In this document: in pieces, positions 28,822-36,417 of the stretch
How the letters are laid out: the number at the start of each line of letters is the position of its first letter
How positions within the stretch are numbered: position 1 is the stretch's first letter
Origin: Candidatus Mediterraneibacter avicola
GTDB taxonomy: Bacteria > Bacillota > Clostridia > Lachnospirales > Lachnospiraceae
Assembly: GCA_019115385.1 (NCBI GenBank)
Contig: DXDR01000002.1
Span: forward strand, 1-39,794
Length of the DNA stretch: 39,794 nucleotides
Reading direction: 5' to 3'
The notes under the pieces: generated by a model
What the model saw: only the letters and a program-made list of their open reading frames with translations
What the model was told of the DNA's origin: nothing
Databases searched by the model: none
Program-made: the position numbers and the translations under genes

Positions 28822-29976
28822 ATGAAAAAGAAACTTCTGGCAGCAGTTCTCTGCGCCGCAATGACCGCCATGCTTTTTGCAGGGTGCGGAAGCAATGAAG
28901 AGAAAAAGGACAACGGCGGAGCATCAACAGAGGAATCCTCTGACGCTCTCAATATCGCTATCGTATCCAGCCCCAACGGAGTGGACGACGGCTCTTTTAA
29001 TGAAGATAACTACAACGGCGTGCTTGCTTATATTGAAGAGCACCCGGACGCCAAGGTTACCGCGATCCGTGAGGAAACCGGAGTTCCGGCCACCGTTGTT
29101 GAGAAGATCACCGAGATCGCCGGCAGCTACGATGTCGTTGTCTGCCTGGGATTCCAGTGCGCGGGCATCGGACAGGTTGCCCAGGACAACCCGGATGTGG
29201 ATTTCATCCTGGTGGACAGCTATCCTACAGACGCTGAAGGCAATACGGTAGAACTGGACAATGTATACGCAATGCTCTTTGCAGAACAGGAAAGCGGATT
29301 TTTTGCAGGCATGGCAGCTGCGCTTGAGACAGAAAGCGGAAAAGTTGCAGTTGTAAATGGACAGCCTTTCCCGTCCAATGTAAATTATCAGTATGGTTTT
29401 GAGGCGGGCGTAAATTACGCAAACACAAAATACGGCACAACAGCAGAGTGCGTAGAACTCAGCTCCTATGCCGGAGTTTACAACGATGCAAATATCGGCG
29501 GCAACTACACCGGCAACTTCTCTGACGAAGCAACCGGCAAGGTAATCGGCGAAGCTCTGATCAAAGAAGGCTGCGATGTGATCTTTGTTGCAGCAGGGGC
29601 TTCTGGAAACGGTGTATTTACAGCAGCAAAAGAAGCAGGAAATGTTAAAGTGATCGGCTGTGACGTTGACCAGTATGACGACGGAGCAAATGGTGATTCC
29701 AACATCATGCTTACTTCTGTACTCAAATGCATGAGCATCAATGTGGAAAGACAGCTCAATGCGATCGCAGACGGCTCCTTTAAAGGGCAGAATATCACAC
29801 TGATGGCTGACACCGATTCTACAGGATTTGTTAAAGAAGAGGGCAGACATCAGATGTCTGACGACACGGTTTCAAAACTTGACGAGGCATTTGCACTGGT
29901 AAAAGATGGAACGATCGTTCCTCCTTCAAGTGCAGGGGACAGCACTCCTGAAGATTTTCCGGGGCTGAATGACTAA
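28822..29976 (+). CDS. BMP-family nucleoside-binding lipoprotein
   Basis: A 384-residue substrate-binding lipoprotein. The signal peptide has a basic start (MKKKLL), a hydrophobic core and a lipobox LFAGC with C22 as the lipidated residue, then a serine/glutamate-rich linker. The mature protein has the BMP/PnrA fold: DDGSFNEDNYNGV, CLGFQCAGIGQVAQDNPDV, AGMAAALETESGKVA, VIFVAAGASGNGV and VIGCDVDQY. Such proteins usually bind purine nucleosides. The ATG at 28822 is chosen over a GTG at 28813 because AAGGAGGAG lies 8 bases before it. Confidence 0.93.
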   Translation: MKKKLLAAVLCAAMTAMLFAGCGSNEEKKDNGGASTEESSDALNIAIVSSPNGVDDGSFNEDNYNGVLAYIEEHPDAKVTAIREETGVPATVVEKITEIAGSYDVVVCLGFQCAGIGQVAQDNPDVDFILVDSYPTDAEGNTVELDNVYAMLFAEQESGFFAGMAAALETESGKVAVVNGQPFPSNVNYQYGFEAGVNYANTKYGTTAECVELSSYAGVYNDANIGGNYTGNFSDEATGKVIGEALIKEGCDVIFVAAGASGNGVFTAAKEAGNVKVIGCDVDQYDDGANGDSNIMLTSVLKCMSINVERQLNAIADGSFKGQNITLMADTDSTGFVKEEGRHQMSDDTVSKLDEAFALVKDGTIVPPSSAGDSTPEDFPGLND

Positions 29977-29991
29977 CCGCTGATTTTTAAG

Positions 29992-30042
29992 AGGGATGGA
30001 CGGTTCACCCAGAGGTGATGCTGTCCATTCCCTTTCTTTTTT
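29992..30042 (+). terminator. Intercistronic terminator or attenuator after the lipoprotein gene
   Basis: AGGGATGGAC (29992-30001) pairs with GTCCATTCCCT (30023-30033, one bulged T), with an inner TCACC/GGTGA stem, and is followed by TTCTTTTTT. It would lower transcription of the ATPase and permease genes relative to the binding protein. Confidence 0.7.
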
Positions 30043-30063
30043 CAACAAGAACAGGAGTTACCT

Positions 30064-31602
30064 ATGTCGGAAGAATATATTATCGAAATGAGGCATATCA
30101 CAAAAAGATTTCCGGGCATTGTGGCCAACGACGACGTGAGCATCCAGATCAGAAAGGGTGAGATCTACGCCCTGCTGGGCGAGAACGGCGCCGGAAAATC
30201 CACTTTGATGAGTATGCTGTTTGGAATGTACGAACCAGATGAAGGCGAGATCTTTGTCAAAGGAGCAAAGGTCCGCATCACATCACCGAATTATGCGACA
30301 AAACTGAATATCGGAATGGTGCACCAGCATTTCAAGCTGGTATCCAACTATACCGTTGCGGAAAACATTATCATGGGCATGGAGCCTGTCAAAAAATTCC
30401 TCGGTATCTTTCCGCAGGTGGATATCAAAAAGGCCAACCGGGATATCCGCAAACTCTCCGAAGACTATGGGCTGGAGGTTGACCCGGAACAGGTGATCGA
30501 AAAGGTAAATGTCTCCATCCGCCAGAGGGTGGAGATTCTGAAAATGCTTTACCGGCAGGCGGAGATTCTGATCTTTGACGAGCCGACCGCCGTACTCACG
30601 CCTCAGGAAATCGAATTCCTCCTGCAGATCATCCGTAATCTGAGGGACAGCGGAAAAACGATCATCCTGATCACGCACAAGCTGGAGGAGATTAAGCAGG
30701 TGGCCGACCGCTGCGCCATCTTGAACCGGGGAAAGATCATTGATGTTCTGGATGTGGCCTCTACCTCCACCAAGAAGATGGCTAACCTGATGGTGGGCCG
30801 CGAAGTTTCCTTTAACGTCCAAAAAAGCGCTCCCCGTTTCGGTGAGACTGTACTGAAAGTGGAAAATGTAAGCGTACACAACCAGGATCGTTTTGAAGTA
30901 GTAAAAAATGTTTCCTTTGAAGTACACCGGGGCGAAATTTTCGCTATTGCAGGCGTATCCGGAAACGGCCAGGTGGAACTGGCGGACGCGATTGCCGGCC
31001 TGATGAAAATTTCTTCCGGCAAGGTTATTCTCAATGGAAAGGATATTACGAACGAATCCATTCGGAAACGAACAGAGGAAGGCATCTCGTATATACCTGA
31101 GGACCGCCAGGAATACGGACTTGTGCTGGACTTTTCCCTGCGGGACAACCTTGCTTTGAAGTCGTATTACAAAGAGCCTTTTTCCGGGAAAAACGGTGTT
31201 CTTAAAACGGCAGAGTTTGAGAGCTACGCTCAAAAGCTTATCCAGCAGTACGATATCCGAAGCGGCCAGGGAGCTGCCACACAGGTCCGCTCCATGAGCG
31301 GCGGGAACCAGCAGAAAGCGATCGTAGGCCGTGAGATTGAACTTCAGTCTGACCTTATGATCTTTGTCCAGCCCACCCGCGGCCTGGATATCGGCGCCAT
31401 TGAAAATATCCACCGACAGATCATCTCCGAGCGCGACAAGGGGAAAGCCATCCTGCTCATCTCCCTTGAACTGGACGAGATCATGAACTGCGCAGATACG
31501 ATCGGAGTCATTTACAACGGAGCGATAGAGAAGATCGCCCCGGCAGACACACTCACAACCAACCAGGTTGGCGAATTTATGATGGGGGTGAAGCAGAAAT
31601 GA
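30064..31602 (+). CDS. Nucleoside ABC transporter ATPase with two ABC domains
   Basis: This 512-residue protein has tandem ABC domains. The first has Walker A GENGAGKS at 39-46, the signature-equivalent VSIRQRVEILKML and Walker B ILIFDEPTAVLTP. The second has a degenerate P-loop (SGNGQVEL, no GKS lysine), signature MSGGNQQKAIVGREI and FVQPTRGLDIGAIE. This asymmetric arrangement is typical of the RbsA/NupA class. It energises the two permeases that follow. Its stop overlaps the next start (ATGA). Confidence 0.95.
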   Translation: MSEEYIIEMRHITKRFPGIVANDDVSIQIRKGEIYALLGENGAGKSTLMSMLFGMYEPDEGEIFVKGAKVRITSPNYATKLNIGMVHQHFKLVSNYTVAENIIMGMEPVKKFLGIFPQVDIKKANRDIRKLSEDYGLEVDPEQVIEKVNVSIRQRVEILKMLYRQAEILIFDEPTAVLTPQEIEFLLQIIRNLRDSGKTIILITHKLEEIKQVADRCAILNRGKIIDVLDVASTSTKKMANLMVGREVSFNVQKSAPRFGETVLKVENVSVHNQDRFEVVKNVSFEVHRGEIFAIAGVSGNGQVELADAIAGLMKISSGKVILNGKDITNESIRKRTEEGISYIPEDRQEYGLVLDFSLRDNLALKSYYKEPFSGKNGVLKTAEFESYAQKLIQQYDIRSGQGAATQVRSMSGGNQQKAIVGREIELQSDLMIFVQPTRGLDIGAIENIHRQIISERDKGKAILLISLELDEIMNCADTIGVIYNGAIEKIAPADTLTTNQVGEFMMGVKQK

Positions 31603-32747
31603 AAAAATTCTTTGTAAAAATTCTCGGAAACGAGAAGACCCAGAATATTGCCATCCCGCTTTTTTCTATTCTTTTGAGCCTGATCGTGGGAATGATCGTG
31701 ATCGGATCTCTGGGTAAATATCCGCTGACAGCCTATGCCAATCTGCTCCAGGGAAGCGGACTTCTTCCGAAACCCCAGTACTCTGCCTATCAGGGTATGC
31801 TTACAGACTTTACCAGCTTCCTTAATATGATGACTCCCATGCTGTTCGCAGCTCTGGCAGTAGCTGTTGCTCTTAAAGCCGGCCTGTTCAACATCGGCGT
31901 GTCCGGCCAGATGCTGGCAGCCGGATTTGTCGCTACTATCACGGTCGGCTACTCCTCGCTGGCCGCTCCAGTCGCAAAGCCGCTCGTTCTGTTGATCGGC
32001 ATCGCAGCAGGCATGGCGGTGGGCGGCCTGATCGGTTTTTTGAAATATAAATTTAATATCAACGAAGTTGTATCTTCTATTATGATAAATTACATTGTCC
32101 AGTACCTGACAAGCTTTTTCATTAATACAAGATACATAGACGAGATATCCCGCCAGTCCCGGGCCGTCAGCGATGAATCCCGCCTGACGCTTATGAAAGT
32201 GCCGATCGGCAATCTGAAAGTGGACATACCTCTCTGTATCATTCTTGCGGTTCTGGCTGCTGTTGTAATGAAATTTCTTCTGGATCGGACACGGCTGGGC
32301 TTTGAGATCAAAGCTGTTGGAGCCAGCCGGAATGCAGCCCGCTACGCGGGAATCAGCGTAGGGAAGACCATGGTTCTTTCCATGATGATCTCAGGCGCTC
32401 TGGCAGGGCTTGCAGGCGTAACCTATTACATGGGCTATCTTCAGTCCATCCAGCCAAAAGTGCTGGCGTCCACCGGATTTGACGCAATCGCCGTGGCCCT
32501 CCTGGGAAACAGCAACCCAATCGGCATCATCTTCTCTTCCTTCCTTATCACCGGGGTGACCAAAGGAAGCAGCTATATGAGCTCTGCCTCAGGGATTGAA
32601 ACAGAGATCGGCTCCGTGATCGTCGGCCTTATTCTTCTGTTCAGCGCCTGCGGCGCATTTATCCGCTACGAAGTCAAAAAGTGGAAATCTGAGCTGGAAG
32701 AAAAACAGGAAAAGAAATCTGACAACGCCGGAAAGGAGGTGCGCTGA
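31599..32747 (+). CDS. Nucleoside ABC transporter permease 1
   Basis: A 382-residue permease of the BPD_transp_2 type with about nine or ten hydrophobic helices. It has the family segments MTPMLFAALAVAVALKAGLFNIGVSGQML, of which the AGLFNIGVSGQ motif is diagnostic, and ISVGKTMVLSMMISGALAGLAG-like helices (GALAGLAGV). It starts within the ATPase stop codon (4-base overlap) and ends in a 1-base TGATG overlap with permease 2, so the three are translationally coupled. The C-terminal tail is highly charged. Confidence 0.93.
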   Translation: MKKFFVKILGNEKTQNIAIPLFSILLSLIVGMIVIGSLGKYPLTAYANLLQGSGLLPKPQYSAYQGMLTDFTSFLNMMTPMLFAALAVAVALKAGLFNIGVSGQMLAAGFVATITVGYSSLAAPVAKPLVLLIGIAAGMAVGGLIGFLKYKFNINEVVSSIMINYIVQYLTSFFINTRYIDEISRQSRAVSDESRLTLMKVPIGNLKVDIPLCIILAVLAAVVMKFLLDRTRLGFEIKAVGASRNAARYAGISVGKTMVLSMMISGALAGLAGVTYYMGYLQSIQPKVLASTGFDAIAVALLGNSNPIGIIFSSFLITGVTKGSSYMSSASGIETEIGSVIVGLILLFSACGAFIRYEVKKWKSELEEKQEKKSDNAGKEVR

Positions 32748-33706
32748 TGAATACGATTATCATTGACGGTCTGTCGTTTGCCCTGCCGCTCTTTGTCATG
32801 GCTATCGGAGGCATCTACAGTGAGAGAAGCGGCGTCACCAACCTGGCGATCGAGGGTCTCCAGGGATTCGGCGCTTTTGTGGGCGCCCTGTTCGTCGTGC
32901 TCGTGGCAGGAACACAGGGAACAGATTCTCAGACAGTATTTTACCTGTCCTTCCTCTTCGCCACCCTGGGCGGTATGGCCTACGCGCTGCTGCACGCCCT
33001 GCTTTGTGTAAAGTTCAAGGCAAATCAGGTGATCAGCGGCGTTGTCGTAAATATCCTGGCAATGGCTCTGACTGCATTTTTAACGAAACAGATCAATAAA
33101 AGCGTTTTCGGCGCTCCGTCCGACAAATTTCAGCTCGGAGTGTCAACCCGTTTTTCTGTTCCGGTACTGTCAGACATCCCGGTTCTGGGTGCATTTTTCA
33201 CTAATCTGTACCCGTTCGAGATCATCATTATCGTAGTCGCAGTAATCATGTGGTTCCTGCTGTACAAAACCCGCTTCGGACTCCATCTGCGCGCCTGTGG
33301 TGACAATCCCCACGCCGTGGATGCGGCGGGACGCAATGTAGGGCAGATCCGCACTGTGGCAGTTATGATCTCTGGAGCCCTCTCGGGAATCGGCGGCATG
33401 TGTTTTGCCTACTCGATCTCAGCCAAATTTTCCGAGAGCATCTACGTGGGCTACGGCTACCTGGCGATCGCGGCTCTGATCTTCGGGAACTGGAAGATCC
33501 TGCCTACTCTGGGTGCCTGCCTGCTCTTTGGATTTGCCCGCTCCGCCGGCTATCAGCTGGTTCAGATCCTGGAAAAGCCAAGCAGTTACTCCGATCTGGT
33601 AATGATCCTTCCTTATCTGCTCACGCTGCTCCTTCTGATTTTCTTCTCCAAGTACAACCGCTCGCCGCGGGCTCTGGGCGAAATCTATGATAAGGGGAAA
33701 CGGTGA
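32747..33706 (+). CDS. Nucleoside ABC transporter permease 2
   Basis: A 319-residue partner permease, shorter than permease 1 as usual for this class. It carries IGGIYSERSGVTNLAIEG, the counterpart of the permease 1 motif, and LHLRACGDNPHAVDAAGRNV before a GALSGIGGMCFAY helix. With permease 1 it forms the membrane channel. The cupin gene starts 2 bases after its stop. Confidence 0.93.
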   Translation: MNTIIIDGLSFALPLFVMAIGGIYSERSGVTNLAIEGLQGFGAFVGALFVVLVAGTQGTDSQTVFYLSFLFATLGGMAYALLHALLCVKFKANQVISGVVVNILAMALTAFLTKQINKSVFGAPSDKFQLGVSTRFSVPVLSDIPVLGAFFTNLYPFEIIIIVVAVIMWFLLYKTRFGLHLRACGDNPHAVDAAGRNVGQIRTVAVMISGALSGIGGMCFAYSISAKFSESIYVGYGYLAIAALIFGNWKILPTLGACLLFGFARSAGYQLVQILEKPSSYSDLVMILPYLLTLLLLIFFSKYNRSPRALGEIYDKGKR

Positions 33707-33707
33707 T

Positions 33708-34241
33708 ATGGAAAAGATATATAACCCGGACACAGCGGCAGAGATGTTGTCCGCCGAAGATGTCATACAGGCTCTGGGACTGACTCCTCTCGCCGGGGAA
33801 GGCGGCATGGTGGCAGAAACGTATTCCAGCGAAGAGCTGTACGAGAACCGCCGCTGCGGATCCGCTATTTATTATATGCTGACAGGAGATGCGTTTTCCC
33901 ATCTCCATATGCTCTCTGCTGACGAGATCTGGCATTTCTACTACGGGGATCCGGTGGAACTGATCCAGATCCGGGACTGCGACGGACAGAAGACCGTTTC
34001 TGTTCTGGGTACAAATCTGACGAAGGGGGAGAGACCGCAGATCCTTGTTGAAAAGAATTCCTGGCAGGGGGCCCGGCTGCTCCCGGGAGGGAAACACGGC
34101 TTTGCCCTGCTGGGTACGACCATGTCTCCTTCCTATCTGGAAGGGGATTTTATAAAAGCGGACAGAGAAAAACTGCTCCGCCGGTTCCCGCAGCACCGGG
34201 CGGACATCGAAAAAGTAACCGGAAACCTTATTTACCGCTGA
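33708..34241 (+). CDS. Cupin of the DUF985 (YML079-like) family
   Basis: A 177-residue single-domain cupin. The family segments are GGMVAETYSS, RCGSAIYYMLTGDAFSHLHML, SADEIWHFYYGDPVELI and VEKNSWQGARL. The histidines of HLHML and of IWHFY line the barrel. Members have a sugar- or nucleotide-binding-like pocket but no settled enzymatic role. The ATG at 33708 comes right after the permease stop, which argues for expression as part of the transporter operon; AAGGGG lies 10 bases upstream. Confidence 0.85.
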   Translation: MEKIYNPDTAAEMLSAEDVIQALGLTPLAGEGGMVAETYSSEELYENRRCGSAIYYMLTGDAFSHLHMLSADEIWHFYYGDPVELIQIRDCDGQKTVSVLGTNLTKGERPQILVEKNSWQGARLLPGGKHGFALLGTTMSPSYLEGDFIKADREKLLRRFPQHRADIEKVTGNLIYR

Positions 34242-34245
34242 CAGC

Positions 34246-34271
34246 GCAGCCGGGCAGGATTGCCCGGCTGC
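34246..34271 (+). terminator. GC-rich hairpin after the cupin gene
   Basis: GCAGCCGGGCA (34246-34256) and its exact complement (34261-34271) form an 11-base-pair stem with a 4-base loop. The following sequence is not a T run, so termination may be partial. Confidence 0.55.
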
Positions 34272-34318
34272 TGCATTCATCAGTTATATTTTCAATTATA
34301 AAAATCAGGAGGTAATCC

Positions 34319-35479
34319 ATGCGAAAAAATTTAACCCGGGGCGCGGCCATACTTGGCGCCGGCTTTATCTCCCACTCCCACGCTGAGGCTCTCAGATACT
34401 GCGGCGTCAGAATATGCGCCGTAGTAGACCGCACAGAAGATGCCGCACGGGCCTTTGCAGAAAAATGGGGGATTGAAACATACGGCACATCGGAAGAACT
34501 CCTCTTTTCAGATGAAGTTTCCTCCGTTCATGTGTGTACACCGCCCCACACTCACTATCGAATCGTAAAGAAACTTTTAAATGCAGGAAAGCATGTCCTG
34601 TGTGAAAAACCGCTATGCCTGGTTCCGGAGGAGGCGGAGGAACTCTCCGCCCTGGCTGATTCCCTGGGGCTTACGTGCGGCATCAACTTAAATGTTCGCT
34701 TTCACCAGATGTCCGACAGGATGAAAGAACTTGTCTGCGGCAGGGATTTCGGCTCCGTCCGTCTCGTCCACGGACAGTACCTCCAGCAGTTCCACCTGCT
34801 GCCCTGTCCTTACGGCTGGCGGTATATCCCCGAGGCCGCAGGTCCCATGCGGGCAGTAACCGAGATTGGAACGCACTGGTTTGATATTATCCAGTATATC
34901 ACTGGTCAAAGGATCACAGAGGTGTCCGCACTGTTCGGGAACTTTCACCCTCAGCGCGTCGTCCGGGACGGGGTTATGTATTCCCCGGCTATCAAAGATG
35001 GAGAAAAGACTAAAGCCCTCAAAAAGGGAAACAACGGCGCCCTGGTTGATTCCTGTGACAACAAGATTTGCAGAGAGGCAGAAGAGACGGTCACCGTAAC
35101 TTCAGAAGACGCGGCGTTGATCACATTCCGGCTTTCGGGCGGCGCCATAGGCTCTGTAACGCTTTCCGAGGTGTCTCACGGATATTCCAATTATCTTTCC
35201 TACGAGATCACCGGAGACCATATGACTGCCGGTTGGAATTCTCAGGAAAATAACTCTGTGTATTTCAGTTCCGGGTCCGGGCAGAAGACAGTGGAAAGCG
35301 ACGGATTTGGGAACGGATTTAACGATTCTTTCCGGCGCCTGATACAAAGCTTCTACTTTGGTTCCGCAGATACCGGTCTGCCGTCCTGTCCCACTTTTCA
35401 GGAAGGTGCGGAAATTGTCCGTATATGCAGCGCTGTATATGAAAGCGCGGTAAAAAGCGGAGGATGGGTGCAGGTGTGA
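34319..35479 (+). CDS. Gfo/Idh/MocA-family oxidoreductase
   Basis: The 386-residue protein has an N-terminal Rossmann fold (ILGAGFISHSHAEAL, then CAVVDR), the CTPPHTHYRIVKKLLNAGKH strand-helix and the catalytic EKPL motif (LCEKPLCLV). The C-terminal half (GTHWFDIIQYITGQRITEV and later beta strands) is the substrate-binding sheet. Family members are NAD(P)-dependent sugar, inositol or sugar-nucleotide dehydrogenases; the substrate here is unknown. GGAGG lies 7 bases before the ATG. The nucleoside transporter and mtnA upstream hint at a pentose-derived substrate, but that is inference. Confidence 0.9.
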   Translation: MRKNLTRGAAILGAGFISHSHAEALRYCGVRICAVVDRTEDAARAFAEKWGIETYGTSEELLFSDEVSSVHVCTPPHTHYRIVKKLLNAGKHVLCEKPLCLVPEEAEELSALADSLGLTCGINLNVRFHQMSDRMKELVCGRDFGSVRLVHGQYLQQFHLLPCPYGWRYIPEAAGPMRAVTEIGTHWFDIIQYITGQRITEVSALFGNFHPQRVVRDGVMYSPAIKDGEKTKALKKGNNGALVDSCDNKICREAEETVTVTSEDAALITFRLSGGAIGSVTLSEVSHGYSNYLSYEITGDHMTAGWNSQENNSVYFSSGSGQKTVESDGFGNGFNDSFRRLIQSFYFGSADTGLPSCPTFQEGAEIVRICSAVYESAVKSGGWVQV

Positions 35480-35500
35480 TGCACCTATCCTCCCCCTTTT
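35461..35500 (+). terminator. Terminator overlapping the end of the oxidoreductase gene
   Basis: AGGATGGGTGCA (35461-35472) pairs with TGCACCTATCCT (35480-35491; one G-T wobble) around a 7-base loop that contains the stop codon. CCCCCTTTT follows. Confidence 0.65.
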
Positions 35501-35517
35501 GCAACGCACCTCGATTC

Positions 35518-35597
35518 CCCGATTTCCCGTCCCCTGAATGCAGAAAATTCAAATGAATTTTCTCTTCGCATTCAGTTTTCCAGGACGGGGAAACGGG
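35518..35597. repeat. Nested inverted repeat of about 80 bases
   Basis: Four successive complementary pairs are nested. They are CCCGATTT with AAACGGG (35518-35525, 35591-35597, one extra A), CCCGTCC with GGACGGG (35526-35532, 35583-35589), CTGAATGC with GCATTCAG (35534-35541, 35568-35575), and AGAAAATTCA with TGAATTTTCT (35542-35551, 35554-35563). The whole would fold into one long interrupted hairpin on either strand. Confidence 0.7.
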
Positions 35598-35791
35598 TTT
35601 TCGGGTCTTTCTCATCCACCGTGCCAGCCAAAAAAAACAAACTACACAAAACCAGTATGGTAATCAGGTGGTAGCCATCTCTTAAAAAGAGCGGTATTGC
35701 GCTATTTTCCAATCTTTTCAGATGTTCAAAATCCTCATTTTCGCGCCAAACTATAACTCTTTACTCGTTTTAGACCATTCTGAACAGTCTT
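35598..35791. other. Non-coding stretch, no gene seen
   Basis: With the terminator and nested repeat before it, this completes a 312-base gap after the oxidoreductase gene. A weak minus-strand hairpin (AGCG/CGCT followed by CTTTTT, about 35684-35702) may terminate the small gene that ends at 35792. Nothing else is recognised. Confidence 0.5.
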
Positions 35792-36034
35792 TCATCCATC
35801 GCCATCCTTAAGGAGTCGTGGATAACAATTCAGAACATCCTCAATCCCTGTCATGTCGTTCTCCACAGGATCAAGCAGAACTGCCACAAAGCCATGCTCT
35901 CCTAAGTCCTTTACCATGAGGATTGCCTCGACTCTGTTCAGTATTTCCTGCGGTAGTCTGTACTTCTTACGGAACAGACCGTTTACACTCCTAAGAAGCA
36001 CCAACTGACTTTTTGTATATATTTTGATGTACAT
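35792..36034 (-). CDS. Unknown 80-residue protein
   Basis: I do not recognise this small protein. It starts with a basic segment (MYIKIYTKSQLVLLRSVNGL) that contains a possible helix and ends acidic (LLDPVENDMTGIEDVLNCY). There is no signal peptide or membrane helix. A very strong ribosome site (AAGGAGGTG) about 8 bases upstream of the ATG and sensible amino-acid composition support it as a real gene. It is isolated, beside the relic tRNA-Lys segment. Confidence 0.6.
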   Translation of the reverse strand: MYIKIYTKSQLVLLRSVNGLFRKKYRLPQEILNRVEAILMVKDLGEHGFVAVLLDPVENDMTGIEDVLNCYPRLLKDGDG

Positions 36035-36308
36035 TCTTCTTCACCTCCTTCTGCTACATCAAAAACATAATATACGTTTTAAAAATCTACAAAAAAATAA
36101 CAGCAGGTATCTTTCCAGACACATCTGCTGTCAACTCTGCAATTAATTTTCACTATCAACTTGGACTATTTATTTTGCTCGCGACGAACTCGCGACGGAT
36201 TTCGCGCCACATTTTTGTTTCCCTTCCAATTTTTCTTTTCGCCTTGCTCTGACTTGTTCTTTTTCTGTCGCAAGCATGGAAACCGCGCAAATCCGCCATT
36301 TGTGGCAG
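36035..36308. other. Non-coding stretch upstream of the unknown small gene
   Basis: It holds an AT-rich leader before the small gene and a stem at 36100-36131. The rest (36132-36308) shows no gene I can support. In the model of integration at tRNA-Lys, this is the original chromosomal flank downstream of the tRNA. Confidence 0.5.
36091..36131 (-). terminator. Minus-strand terminator-like hairpin
   Basis: On the minus strand ACAGCAG (36125-36131) pairs with CTGCTGT (36100-36106) and is followed by TATTTTTTT (down to 36091). It would stop minus-strand transcription coming from the tRNA-Lys side before the small gene. Confidence 0.55.
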
Positions 36309-36405
36309 AAAAAAACCGCCGTCCCCGCGGCTCGCAATGTCCGCAAAAACAGCGATTTTCAAATGCGCGATCAGGGGTTCGAACCCTGGACACCCTGATT
36401 AAGAG
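36309..36405 (-). repeat. Left direct repeat: tRNA-Lys 3' fragment plus terminator
   Basis: It includes the tRNA-Lys sequence from the anticodon loop to the 3' end (36364-36405) and the terminator (36309-36332: AGCCGC/GCGGTT stem and T run). Beyond 36405 the sequence diverges from the tRNA, so the 5' half is missing and this copy cannot make a tRNA. It differs from the right copy only at three bases just outside the tRNA 3' end. Confidence 0.9.
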
Positions 36406-36417
36406 ACATTTCATCCA

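Noticed and set aside
28924-29850. 308-residue minus-strand frame
   Set aside because: Antisense to the BMP lipoprotein gene, which has a lipobox and family motifs.
30283-31413. 376-residue minus-strand frame
   Set aside because: Antisense to the ABC ATPase with complete Walker and signature motifs.
36364-36405. A second tRNA-Lys gene
   Set aside because: Only the part from the anticodon loop to the 3' end is present; sequence past 36405 does not form the 5' half, so it is a repeat fragment.
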